This document shows, one piece after another, positions 9,037 through 17,119 of a stretch of 47,719 nt of DNA. The notes under the pieces were generated by a model, which saw only the letters and a program-made list of their open reading frames with translations, did not search any database and was not told the DNA's origin. Source of the stretch: JAFARZ01 sp036490795 (lineage in GTDB: Bacteria; Actinomycetota; Actinomycetes; Streptosporangiales; Streptosporangiaceae). Each line of letters starts with the position of its first letter. The first letter of the stretch is position 1. The stretch is taken from positions 1-47,719 of the forward strand of contig DASXDG010000087.1 of NCBI GenBank assembly GCA_036490795.1, read 5' to 3'. The translations under genes and the position numbers were made by a program.

Positions 9037-10275
9037 TCAGGCCAGCAGCGCGCGGCCGTAGTGGTCGCTGGTGTTCTGGACACCGGGCAGCGCGAAGTAG
9101 TAACCGCCGCCGAACGGCTGGATGTAGTCGGTCAGCGGCTCGTCGATCAGGCGGGTCTGCACCGCCTCGAACTGCTTGCGGACGTCTTCCTGGAAGCAGA
9201 CGAAGATCAGGCCGCACTGAATGTTGCCGTTCTCGTCGAAGCCGAGGTCGTAGTTGTACGGGCGCCGGTAGATCCGGCTTGGTTCCGCCTTCTTGGTGCG
9301 CGGGTTCGCCAGCCTGATATGGCAGTCAAGCGGGATGACGTTGCCCTGCGGATCGGCCGCGTAGTCGGGCGGGGTGAGTTCATTGCCGGTCGTGGAGTCC
9401 AGCGTGGCACCGGAGTCGCGGAACCGGCCGAACATGTTCTGCTGCTCGTTGATCGATACCCGGTCCCAGAACTCGATGAGCATCCGGATCAGCCGCACCA
9501 CGTGGTACGAGCCTGCGACCGCCCAGGCCGGCTCGCCGGAGGACTTGGTGACCCAGCACAGCTGCTGCTGTTCGGCGCCTTCCGGCTGGGAGATGCCGTC
9601 CTTGAAGCCGAGCAGGTTGCGCGGCGTCCCGGTCGGGCGGGGCTGGGAGACGAATCCGTCCATCCGGAACTGCGGCTGCATGCCGCCGCGGGTGTGCTTG
9701 GTGATGTCACGTAGTGCGTGATGCACGGTGTCGGGGCTGTTGGCGCACAGCTGGAGCATCAGGTCGCCGCCGCACCACGCGTCTTCGAGGGCGTCGTTGG
9801 GGAATGTCCGCATCGGGGTCAGGTACTTGGGCTTGCTCGCCGCGAGGCCGAACCGGTCGTCGAACAGGGTCGATCCCGCCGACAGCGTGACGGTGAGCCC
9901 GTCGGCGGGGACCTCCGGCCCGAGGATGTCGCTGTCCGAGGGCGGCGAGCCGACGCCGAGGTCCGGGGGAGTGCCGCCGGAGGTCAGGAACCGGGCCCGG
10001 TCGGTGATCGTCTGGAACAGCTCGGTCAGTTCGGCCTTGCTGGCAGCCGTGACGTTCAGGGCCGTGTGCGTCGAGTAACGCTGCTGCGGCTCCGGTGTGA
10101 GGATTCCCGCCTGGTGTACGCCGTGGAACGGCACCTGAGCCGGCGCGTCCGGCGTGTCGATCGCGGATGCGCCGGCGTCGACCTTCGCTCCGGCGACGAG
10201 CATGCCTCCGGCGACCGCGGTACCGGCCGCGCCGGCCAGCGCTCCCCTCAGCAGGTTGCGGCGGCTGACGTCCAT
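9037..10275 (-). CDS. efeB: Tat-exported DyP-type haem peroxidase (EfeB/YcdB-like)
   Basis: Dye-decolourising peroxidase of the Efe iron system; in the E. coli model it handles ferrous iron or haem outside the membrane. The 412 residues begin with a twin-arginine signal (SRRNLLRG at 4-11, hydrophobic stretch to about 30). The DyP signature GFKDGISQP is at 223-231 with distal aspartate D226; the proximal haem ligand is probably H319 in DCHIRLANPR, and an arginine-rich segment follows (SRIYRRPYNYD). Length and motifs are complete. It lies 36 nt downstream of the EfeU-EfeO fusion on the same strand. The ribosome site is weak (AAGGAA about 10 nt ahead). Confidence 0.93.
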   Translation of the reverse strand: MDVSRRNLLRGALAGAAGTAVAGGMLVAGAKVDAGASAIDTPDAPAQVPFHGVHQAGILTPEPQQRYSTHTALNVTAASKAELTELFQTITDRARFLTSGGTPPDLGVGSPPSDSDILGPEVPADGLTVTLSAGSTLFDDRFGLAASKPKYLTPMRTFPNDALEDAWCGGDLMLQLCANSPDTVHHALRDITKHTRGGMQPQFRMDGFVSQPRPTGTPRNLLGFKDGISQPEGAEQQQLCWVTKSSGEPAWAVAGSYHVVRLIRMLIEFWDRVSINEQQNMFGRFRDSGATLDSTTGNELTPPDYAADPQGNVIPLDCHIRLANPRTKKAEPSRIYRRPYNYDLGFDENGNIQCGLIFVCFQEDVRKQFEAVQTRLIDEPLTDYIQPFGGGYYFALPGVQNTSDHYGRALLA

Positions 10276-10311
10276 AGGGAGAGGGTTCCTTTCGCTAGTG
10301 TTCTGTACGGC

Positions 10312-12408
10312 TCAGTGCGCTGGGGTTTCCAGCAGGTCGGGGATCAGCGAGGTGTTTTCCAGCACGGCACCGATCGCGGCGTCGACGTCCTGGCGCTGGG
10401 TGAGGGACACGGCGTTGATGCTGACCCACTGGCCGTTGACGCGCGTCGCGAGCAGCGCTTGCCGCAGGGTGTTCAGCTCGCTGTAGACGGCCGGCAGCAG
10501 GTGCGGCGCCCTGGCCGTGATGAGGTTCGCGATCTCGCCGAGCACTACCCGGTCCGCCTGCACGTCGGCGAGCGTCTCCGCGTAATCCGCGCCGGAGCCC
10601 TGGTCCAGCTGGCCGGTGAGGTGGTCGCGCAGGGCGTCCTCGAGGACCTCGTGCGACCGCACCGGCAGTGAGGTGGGGTCGTTGCTGAGCTTGTCGAGCT
10701 GGCTCTGCAGGCTGGTCACGTACTTGGCTAGCTGGTTGGTGACCGGGATCAGGGCGCTGGCCTTCTGGCCATGCCACAGGCCGTACTCAAGCCGGTGCAG
10801 GCCGGTGAAGTCCGGGTCGTTCACGCCCTGCTCGAAGCCCTGCGGGCCGGCGGCGATCTCCACCCCGAAGTCGCCGAAGCTGCCGTATGGCTCCTCGCCG
10901 ACCTGCTCCCAGGTGAGCATCGCGGGCAGCCAGTCGGTCCGTGCCGCGGTCAGGTTCCCCGAACCCAGCTCAGCGCGGATCTTGGCGACCTGGCTGGCCA
11001 GGGTGGTCAGCTTGCCCGCCACGTAGGAGTTGTAGGCGCGCAGCGCGGGCTGGAGGTCGGCCACGGTCACCGGCTTGACCGGAACCGGCGCGGCACCGCT
11101 GGTGCTGCCCGTTACCGTCGCGGTGGCCGACTGCCCGCCGGCGCCGCTGGACCCAGGGCACCGCCAGAAGTACGAGCCGGGAGCCAGCGCGACGGACAGC
11201 GTCTGCCTGGTGCCGGGCCCCAGCGTCTCGATCTCCGCGACGATGCCCTGGCTGGCGGACTGGATCAGGTTGATCTCGACGACGTGCCCTGACTTGTTTG
11301 AGATGGTGAACGACTGCTCGCCCGCCTGCACGGCTGACCAGCCCTGGGCGCAGGTGGTGGCGGTGACCGTCAGCTGGTGGTCGGTCGCGCCGGTGGCGCC
11401 GGGCGCGACCGCGATCAAGGTGCCGGCGACGACTGGAGGGACGGTGAACGCGGCGGTCACCGCCGCGATGGACCGGCGACGGCCCACGGCCTGGACCTCG
11501 TCCCGCGGTGCTCGCTCCGCGGCCATCCGCGGCACCGGGGCCGGTTCGCCCCGGATGGGTCGGGCCGGCGTCAACGCCGGCCGGCCCCAGATGAAAATAG
11601 GCAGCACGACGCCCAGATAGCAGATATACGCCACGACCTGAAGCCAGGTCATCGAGGGGGAGAGCTCGGTGCTGCCGGTGATGATCGACATCCACCACGA
11701 GGACGGATCGATGTGCGCGGTCAGGTCGAACGCGACCCAGAGATGGCCGGGCAGGACACCGGCTTCCTGTAGGTCGCCGAGCCCGTACGCGAGCACGCCG
11801 CCTGCCACGATGATCAGCAGGATCGCGGTGCGTCCGAAGAACTTGTCCAGCCGGATCTTCACCGCGCGGTGGTACAGCAGCACGCACAGGATCACCGCGG
11901 CGGCGATGCCGATCGCGGCGCCGGCCACCGGAGCGGTCGTCTGCCCGGACGCCTGCGCGGCGGTCCACAGGAACAGCGCGGTCTCGGTGCCCTCCCGGCC
12001 GACCGCGATGAACGCGGTCAGCGCCAGTGCCGCGGTGCTGATCCGCAGCGCCTGGTCCACCCGTTCCCGCAGTTCCCCAGCCAGGTTCCGCGCGGTCCGG
12101 CGCATCCAGAAGATCATCGCGGTGACCAGGCCGACCGCGATCACGCTGAGAAAACCGCCGAGGGCTTCCTGGCCGGTGGACGACAGCACGGAGCGGTAGA
12201 AGGTCAGCACCGCGCCGAAGCTCAGCGCGAGCACGATCGCGGCCGCCACGCCGATCCAGATCGGCGTCGTGCTGACGGTGCGGCTGGTGCCGGTGTTGTC
12301 GGCCTCGGAGTGTTTACGGACCGCGGCCAGCAAGATGCTGACGACCAGGCCCGCCTCCAGCCCTTCTCGCAGCCCGATCAGCAGGTTAGGCAGCGCGTCT
12401 GCCCACAC
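10312..12408 (-). CDS. EfeU-EfeO fusion: FTR1-type iron permease joined to cupredoxin/M75 domain
   Basis: One continuous 698-residue frame joins two proteins that are normally separate. Residues 1-275 are an FTR1/EfeU permease with seven hydrophobic helices and both iron motifs, REGLE (14-18) and REGTE (138-142). A charged linker (276-312) and a further hydrophobic helix (about 313-335) lead to an EfeO part: a cupredoxin-like domain (about 345-435, C353 and C417) and an imelysin/M75 domain (about 447-690) with the HxxE motif H538-R-L-E541. No stop or frameshift separates the halves. The start is GTG (complement of 12406-12408) with AAGGAG ahead. It heads the iron operon behind an iron box, so it is probably induced in low iron. 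Confidence 0.92.
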   Translation of the reverse strand: MWADALPNLLIGLREGLEAGLVVSILLAAVRKHSEADNTGTSRTVSTTPIWIGVAAAIVLALSFGAVLTFYRSVLSSTGQEALGGFLSVIAVGLVTAMIFWMRRTARNLAGELRERVDQALRISTAALALTAFIAVGREGTETALFLWTAAQASGQTTAPVAGAAIGIAAAVILCVLLYHRAVKIRLDKFFGRTAILLIIVAGGVLAYGLGDLQEAGVLPGHLWVAFDLTAHIDPSSWWMSIITGSTELSPSMTWLQVVAYICYLGVVLPIFIWGRPALTPARPIRGEPAPVPRMAAERAPRDEVQAVGRRRSIAAVTAAFTVPPVVAGTLIAVAPGATGATDHQLTVTATTCAQGWSAVQAGEQSFTISNKSGHVVEINLIQSASQGIVAEIETLGPGTRQTLSVALAPGSYFWRCPGSSGAGGQSATATVTGSTSGAAPVPVKPVTVADLQPALRAYNSYVAGKLTTLASQVAKIRAELGSGNLTAARTDWLPAMLTWEQVGEEPYGSFGDFGVEIAAGPQGFEQGVNDPDFTGLHRLEYGLWHGQKASALIPVTNQLAKYVTSLQSQLDKLSNDPTSLPVRSHEVLEDALRDHLTGQLDQGSGADYAETLADVQADRVVLGEIANLITARAPHLLPAVYSELNTLRQALLATRVNGQWVSINAVSLTQRQDVDAAIGAVLENTSLIPDLLETPAH

Positions 12409-12461
12409 GTCAGCTCCTTGTCGTCGATCCGCCAGCTCTTTACATCACCCCCGGGCCCGAT

Positions 12462-12480
12462 TTAGGTTAGGCTTACCTTA
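12462..12480 (-). promoter_or_regulatory. Iron box (DtxR/IdeR-type operator) upstream of the efe operon
   Basis: TTAGGTTAGGCTTACCTTA on the plus strand matches the DtxR/IdeR consensus TTAGGTTAGGCTAACCTAA at 17 of 19 positions. It lies 54 nt before the efeUO GTG. On the minus strand it covers TAACCT, a fair -10 element. Known logic: iron-loaded regulator binds and represses, so the operon opens when iron is scarce. Confidence 0.88.
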
Positions 12481-12670
12481 TCTAAATCGCTCCGTCAGTT
12501 AACCGCATGGGGCATAGGTCGCGCAAGTGGCAGGAGCGACCGATGTGCCTGCTGGTAGCGCGTTGGCCAGCGCGGTGGCGAGGCGGCCCACCGGGCGGGG
12601 CGGCGAGTTCGTTCGTTCGGCGGCCCCACGGTGCCTCATCGGGCCCAGGCGGCCGAAACAACGTGGTTGA

Positions 12671-12712
12671 TTACCCCCTTGTGGAAACTAGACCCCCGTT
12701 TACGGGGGGTAA
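12671..12712. repeat. Overlapping inverted repeats, two alternative hairpins
   Basis: CCCCCG-TTTA-CGGGGG (12693-12708) forms a compact hairpin. An outer pair TTACCCCC (12671-12678) with GGGGGTAA (12705-12712) uses the same G-run, so the two structures exclude each other. No U-tract follows on either strand. It could be a terminator, a protein site or a processing signal. Confidence 0.45.
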
Positions 12713-12837
12713 CCCTCCACGATGGGGCAATCTGCCACGTTAACTGCGGCCGTGGCGCGACTCTACGGGCACAGTGGGCTCATGGGCACCAATGACACCG
12801 CCGGTCCCGGCGGAGGTGCGGTCTGGCGGCGGGGGCG

Positions 12838-12859
12838 GTCTGACGGCGGGGGGTCAGAC
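12838..12859 (-). terminator. Hairpin after the ABC permease gene
   Basis: A perfect 7-bp inverted repeat GTCTGAC/GTCAGAC with an 8-nt G-rich loop lies 24 nt beyond the permease stop. It sits in a GGCGGGGG-rich repeat block. There is no U-run, as is common for actinobacterial terminators. Confidence 0.5.
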
Positions 12860-12882
12860 GGCGGGGGCGGAAGGACGGCGGA

Positions 12883-13668
12883 TCAGGCGTCGCGTTTCAT
12901 CAGCAGCCACGCGCTCCCGGTGAGCAGCACGACGGTCCACACGCAGAACACGCCGAAGCCCTGCCAGCCGGACAGCACGTCGGCGGGCTGCTGGCTGGTC
13001 TGCGCGACCAGTACTCCGGCGACGGTCGGCAGGTAACCGTGCACGTGGTTGGCGATGGTGCCAGGGATGAGCCCGACCAGCGGCGGAATCACGATGACGA
13101 TGGCGATCACGGCCGCGATGGCGCCCGCGGTGTGCCGGATCAGGCCGCCGACCCCGAGCGCGAACAGGCCGAGCACGGTGAGGTACAAGATCGCCCCGAT
13201 GACGGCTTTGGTGACGCCGGGGCCGCCGAGGGTGATCGACACGTGGCTGCTCAGGATCGCGGTCGTGATGAAGAACACGGCGAGCACCGTGATCGCGCTC
13301 GCCACCAGGTCGAGGAACGCCCAGACGAGCGCCTTGGCGGCGAGCATGGGCAGCCGGCGCGGTACGGCTAGCAGCGAGGACCTGATCGCGCCGGTGGAGT
13401 ACTCGCTGGTGATGATGATGACGCCGAGCACGCAGATCGCCAGCTGCCCGATGCCGAAACCGGCACCGAAGATGAGCGCGGTCGGGTCGGTGATCAGCGT
13501 CACGTGGTTCGGGTGATTACCTGGCTTGTTCCAGCTATTGGAGACGACCGCCGAGACCAGCGTGCTGAAGCCGATCGCGACGACCACGAAAGCCACCAGC
13601 GACCAGACGGTCGACTGGACCGACCGGATCTTGGTCCACTCCGCGCGCAGCAGCCCGGTCCCGATCAT
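12883..13668 (-). CDS. ABC-2 type exporter permease
   Basis: A 261-residue integral membrane protein with about six hydrophobic helices and the N-terminal LLRAEWTKIRSVQST pattern typical of ABC-2 permeases working with DrrA/CcmA-like ATPases. A large non-cytoplasmic loop follows the first helix (about 45-60), and TSEYSTGAIRSSLLAVPRR is the usual cytoplasmic coupling region. Its ATG overlaps the stop of the ATPase gene by 4 nt (13665-13668), so the two are coupled. Substrate unknown; such pairs export drugs, lipids or peptides. Confidence 0.88.
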   Translation of the reverse strand: MIGTGLLRAEWTKIRSVQSTVWSLVAFVVVAIGFSTLVSAVVSNSWNKPGNHPNHVTLITDPTALIFGAGFGIGQLAICVLGVIIITSEYSTGAIRSSLLAVPRRLPMLAAKALVWAFLDLVASAITVLAVFFITTAILSSHVSITLGGPGVTKAVIGAILYLTVLGLFALGVGGLIRHTAGAIAAVIAIVIVIPPLVGLIPGTIANHVHGYLPTVAGVLVAQTSQQPADVLSGWQGFGVFCVWTVVLLTGSAWLLMKRDA

Positions 13669-14669
13669 GACGTGCCCCGCTGGCTGTACTGGACGCTGTC
13701 CGCGGTGAGTTCCATGAACGCCTCCTCGAGCGAGGCCAGCTGCGGGACGAGCTCATGCAGGACGATCCCGCCGGCCGCGGCGAGCTCGCCGATCCTGGGT
13801 GCCGGCAGCCCGGTCACGATGAACGCCGGTGCCTTGGCCTGGCTCATTCCCTCGTCACCGTTTCCGTTGCCGGCCTTGCTGTTCCCGTTGCCGTTCCTGA
13901 CCTCTTCCGGCTGGGTCTGGCCGCCTTCGGCGACGATCAACTCCCGCAGGCGGTCCGCTTCCGGGCTCCGGACGAGGACCGAGCGCTCGGAACTGCGCTC
14001 GATGAACTCCTGAGTCGAGCTGCTGGCGATGAGCTTGCCCCGGCCGATCACGATCAGGTGGTCCGCGGTGACGGCCATCTCGCTCATCAGGTGGCTGGAC
14101 ACGAAAACCGTGCGGCCCTCAGACGCGAGATGCTGCATGAGCGTGCGGACCCAGCGGATGCCCTCCGGGTCGAGGCCGTTCGCTGGTTCGTCGAGCAGGA
14201 GCACCTTCGGGTCGCCGAGCATCGCCGCGGCGATGCCGAGCCGTTGCATCATGCCGAGCGAGAAGCCGCCCGCCCGCTTGCGCGCCACCGGGCGCAGTCC
14301 GACCATGTCCAGGACCTCGTCGACCCGGCTGGGCGGGAGGTTCTGAGTCTGGGCGAGGTAGAGCAGGTGGTTGCGCGCGCTGCGGCCGGTGTGCACAGAC
14401 CGTGCCTCCAGCAGCGCGCCCACCGTCTTCAGCGGCTTGGGCAGCTGCCGGTATGATGTCCCGCCGATCGTCGCGCTGCCGGAGTGCGGCTGGTCCAAGC
14501 CCAGGATCAGCCGCATCGTGGTCGACTTGCCTGCCCCGTTGGGGCCGAGGAAGCCGGTCACCCTGCCCGGCTCGACAGTGAACGTCAGATGATCGACGGC
14601 CAGCGTATCGCCGAACCGCTTGGTCAGGTCGCGTGCCTCGATGAGTCCGGATGCCTGCTGTGTGTCCAC
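13665..14669 (-). CDS. ABC exporter ATPase
   Basis: Nucleotide-binding subunit for the adjacent ABC-2 permease, 334 residues. Walker A is GPNGAGKST (42-50), the signature is GFSLGMMQRLGIA (from about 135), Walker B is VLLLDE (156-161) and the switch histidine is in VSSHL (190-194). GTG start at 14669. The C-terminal regulatory part holds an Asn/Gly low-complexity insert (about 259-274) absent from most relatives I know, probably a flexible linker. The family resembles DrrA/BcrA-type ATPases; the substrate is unknown. About 106 bp separate it from the next gene, where a promoter must lie, though none is clear. Confidence 0.92.
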   Translation of the reverse strand: MDTQQASGLIEARDLTKRFGDTLAVDHLTFTVEPGRVTGFLGPNGAGKSTTMRLILGLDQPHSGSATIGGTSYRQLPKPLKTVGALLEARSVHTGRSARNHLLYLAQTQNLPPSRVDEVLDMVGLRPVARKRAGGFSLGMMQRLGIAAAMLGDPKVLLLDEPANGLDPEGIRWVRTLMQHLASEGRTVFVSSHLMSEMAVTADHLIVIGRGKLIASSSTQEFIERSSERSVLVRSPEADRLRELIVAEGGQTQPEEVRNGNGNSKAGNGNGDEGMSQAKAPAFIVTGLPAPRIGELAAAGGIVLHELVPQLASLEEAFMELTADSVQYSQRGTS

Positions 14670-14775
14670 GGCGTCAGGTCCACGTCATCTTCCCGCGCCC
14701 GCCGGCGGGGCGCACCTGCCCAAGCATGCCCGGACACGAGTACTGTCGCAAGCGCTTCCGGTAACGTTATGCCGA

Positions 14776-15759
14776 CTAAGAGATGAGCTTGGTTAGCAGC
14801 CTCCGGTACGTCAGCATCGCCTGGCGCAATGTCTCGGTGTCAGCTTGGCCGTTCCCATCCCAGCTGGCACGCAGGCCGCGCTGCCGCTCGCGCAGTAGCG
14901 CTTCGAGCCGGGCAGCGGCGTCCGCCACCACTGCGGCCGCGGCCGTGACCGACGCTTGCGGATCGTCCACGAACGAGGCCTGCACCTGCCGCCATTCCTC
15001 CCGGATGCCTCCCGCCGCTTCGCCGAGCAGTGGCTCGTCCGCGGCTTGCCCGGCAGCTGCCCGCACCACCGGCACGTCCGTCCTCGTGTCCGCGACGTCC
15101 GAGCCGGACATGACGCCAGTGCCGTTCACGGCACCGACGTCGTCCGTAGCCGGCGTGACCTCGGGGACGTCGGGGACGTCAGTGACGTCTGTGTCCGTTG
15201 TGGCGGATGCGGGGATTCCGGCATCCGAGGCGTCAGCTTCGGCCTCATCGACCACGGGCGCCTCAACGACGGGTGCCTCGGCCTCATCGACCATGGGGGG
15301 CTCGTCAATCGCGGGCGCCTCGTCGGTATCGGCGTCGTCCACGTCCGTGCTGTAGTCGGCGCGCGCTTCATTTCCGGGTTCCGCGTCGCTGGCGGTTTCC
15401 GTGTCGCCGGCATACGCCGCGTCGCCGGGAGCCACCGCCACACCCGACTCGGCGATCACCTCGGTGTCGTCATCGGCCGCATCGTCGTAGGCCGGGTTGC
15501 GATAGGCCGTGTCGGCGTTGGCCGTGTCGTCAGCGGCCGTGTCGTCGTCGTCGGTCGCGGCTTCTGCACTGCCGTTCACGCCATTCCCGTCCGCCAGGCC
15601 GGCTTCGCCGGTCCTGGCGTGACGGCCCGCCGTGTTGGCGCCGACCGGGCCGAGCGGGCCCGAGGCCACCTTGTGCAGGAACGTCTCTTGGGGCTGGGGG
15701 GACACGTCGTCGCTGTCCTCCGAGACTACCTGTCCGGGTACGACCCGATCGGGGCTCAT
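14776..15759 (-). CDS. Acidic protein with a long disordered region and a conserved C-terminal module
   Basis: 327 residues, family not named. Residues 1-230 are low-complexity, rich in Asp, Ala, Glu and Thr with short repeats (EAPVVEAPVVDEAEA, TDVTDVPDVPEV), and probably disordered. The last 85 residues form a helical module (REEWRQVQASFVDDPQASV ... TETLRQAMLTYRRLLTKLI). The same module ends the gene just upstream, so the two are paralogues. From memory, small actinobacterial proteins of unknown function share this W-VQ-FVD-P / TE-LR-A--YR pattern. I start it at ATG 15759: GGAGG lies 9 nt ahead inside the end of the upstream gene; the frame itself runs back to 15834. No membrane segment, so presumably cytoplasmic. 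Confidence 0.75.
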   Translation of the reverse strand: MSPDRVVPGQVVSEDSDDVSPQPQETFLHKVASGPLGPVGANTAGRHARTGEAGLADGNGVNGSAEAATDDDDTAADDTANADTAYRNPAYDDAADDDTEVIAESGVAVAPGDAAYAGDTETASDAEPGNEARADYSTDVDDADTDEAPAIDEPPMVDEAEAPVVEAPVVDEAEADASDAGIPASATTDTDVTDVPDVPEVTPATDDVGAVNGTGVMSGSDVADTRTDVPVVRAAAGQAADEPLLGEAAGGIREEWRQVQASFVDDPQASVTAAAAVVADAAARLEALLRERQRGLRASWDGNGQADTETLRQAMLTYRRLLTKLIS

Positions 15760-15763
15760 GGCG

Positions 15764-16375
15764 TCAGTCCTCCTGCCGGCTGGCGGGGGTGAGAGAGCTG
15801 GCCAGCTTCCCCTTGCGCTGGGCCGGCGGGTCATTCGGCTCCGGCGTGTCGGACCGGGTCTCGCCGACCAGGTCGTCGAACAGGGTCCGGTAGCGGATCA
15901 GGGCTTCGCGCAGTTCCTCCGTGGAGGCCTTGCGGCCGTTGTCGCCGATGGCCTGCGCCTGCCGGTAGTCGTCGAGTGCGCGGGAGTTGTGTACTGAGAT
16001 GGCCATGACGGTGTCGCCCTGGTCCTCGGGGTAACCGGTCTCGCGCATCATCCGGGAGAGCAGTCCGCGGGCGGATGACAGGGCGCTGGTCGGCGAGTCG
16101 ACGAACTGCTCCTGGACCTTGGTCCAGTCCGCGGTGTACTGAATTCGCTGTTCGTCGGACAGCGGGCGGATCTCTAGCTTGGAGGCACGCCGCTGACGTG
16201 CCATCAACTCCGCCTCAGCCTTGCGGGAACTGCCCAGATCGTCGGTCAGCTGCTTATATTCGGGTCCGAACTGCCGGCGCAGCCTTGCGCGCCGTCGTTC
16301 CTGATTGACGATCACGGCGATCGCGCCGATGACCACTATCGCGACGAGCAGTCCGATGATTGCTCCGGTCGACAT
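15764..16375 (-). CDS. Membrane-anchored paralogue of the downstream acidic protein
   Basis: 203 residues. An N-terminal hydrophobic helix (MSTGAIIGLLVAIVVIGAIAV) is followed by a basic stretch (NQERRRARLRRQFG), indicating a short outside N-terminus and a cytoplasmic body. The body carries the same module as the next gene (WTKVQEQFVDSPTSAL ... TEELREALIRYRTLFDDLV), then a Pro-rich tail. The ATG at 16375 is preceded by GGAGG with 5 nt spacing, a strong ribosome site; the open frame continues far upstream to 17287 but only as antisense shadow. The neighbour begins 4 nt after the stop, so the two are co-translated. Function unknown. Confidence 0.8.
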   Translation of the reverse strand: MSTGAIIGLLVAIVVIGAIAVIVNQERRRARLRRQFGPEYKQLTDDLGSSRKAEAELMARQRRASKLEIRPLSDEQRIQYTADWTKVQEQFVDSPTSALSSARGLLSRMMRETGYPEDQGDTVMAISVHNSRALDDYRQAQAIGDNGRKASTEELREALIRYRTLFDDLVGETRSDTPEPNDPPAQRKGKLASSLTPASRQED

Positions 16376-16555
16376 TGTTACCTCCGAAGGGGTTCCGGTT
16401 CCCCGACGGCTTCCCCTGCCGTTTCCGGCTAAACGAACTAGCCAACGAGGTTGCGCCTGGTGACAACCAGGACACAGATCGGCGCGGACAGGCTCAGCTG
16501 GCGGCCGGCGGGCCGGGTGAAGCGTCGTGGCGTGCGAGTACGATCGGGCGGGGAG

Positions 16556-17116
16556 GTGACGGCGACGAACAGGGGACTGAAGCTCTTCTTCGCGGCGCTC
16601 GTGGGCAGCGCGGTGCTGGGGGCCATCGCTGGGCTGATCTGGGGGGTGGTATCGCCCCGTGTGCTGTTCCAGGAGATCGCGGCCGGCCAAGCGCAGCAGG
16701 TGAACGCGGAGGACAGCGGTTACATCGTCGCTGACGCCTGGTTCTGCCTCATCACCGCGATCGGCGGGCTGGTCACCGGGCTGGCCGGCCTGCGGCTGGT
16801 GCGCAAGGCGGGCTGGCCGGCTGCCGCCGGGCTGGTTCTCGGCGCGGTGGGAGCCGCCTATACGGCGCAGTGGGTCGGCGGGCTGATCGGGTTGTCGACC
16901 TTCAATCACCAGCTGGCCACCAGCGCGACGGGCGCCTACCTGCACTCCTCCCTCCAGCTCAGCGCCAAGAGCGCACTCGCGTTCTGGCCGCTGCTGACCG
17001 CGGCGATCATCGCGATCGCCGGTGCGGGCAGCAGCGGGAACCGCCGGGTCGTCGCCGACTCGCCGCCAGTGTCCGGGATATGGACACCTGGGCAAGCGGA
17101 CGGGCACGCTCCGTAG
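16556..17116 (+). CDS. Small multi-pass membrane protein heading the his operon
   Basis: 186 residues from a GTG at 16556, with four hydrophobic segments: KLFFAALVGSAVLGAIAGLI, WFCLITAIGGLVTGLAGL, AGLVLGAVGAAYTAQWV and FWPLLTAAIIAIAGAG. The tail is short and hydrophilic. A DUF2567-type actinobacterial membrane protein is possible from size and topology, but I cannot confirm this. The start is uncertain: GGGGAG directly abuts the GTG, too close for a normal ribosome site, and the frame opens upstream to 16451. It ends 3 nt before hisD, so it is in the his operon and may carry its promoter. Confidence 0.7.
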   Translation: MTATNRGLKLFFAALVGSAVLGAIAGLIWGVVSPRVLFQEIAAGQAQQVNAEDSGYIVADAWFCLITAIGGLVTGLAGLRLVRKAGWPAAAGLVLGAVGAAYTAQWVGGLIGLSTFNHQLATSATGAYLHSSLQLSAKSALAFWPLLTAAIIAIAGAGSSGNRRVVADSPPVSGIWTPGQADGHAP

Positions 17117-17119
17117 ACT

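Larger units (their letters stand above)
12409..12882. other. Intergenic region between the efe operon and the ABC exporter
   Basis: 474 bp without a convincing gene. From the efe side it holds the ribosome site, the iron box (12462-12480), a structured GC-rich stretch with two overlapping inverted repeats (12671-12712), and a repeat-rich hairpin just after the exporter permease (12838-12859). The short plus-strand frame 12507-12743 looks like chance: no ribosome site, arginine/glycine-rich, no family resemblance. Confidence 0.55.

Noticed and set aside
9002..9217. 72-codon N-terminal extension of the efe lipoprotein
   Set aside because: It is the antiphase shadow of the efeB 3' end, Arg/Pro-rich, and would bury the signal peptide and lipobox.
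12507..12743. 78-codon plus-strand frame between the efe and ABC operons
   Set aside because: No ribosome site, composition like random GC-rich DNA, and it runs through hairpin sequences.
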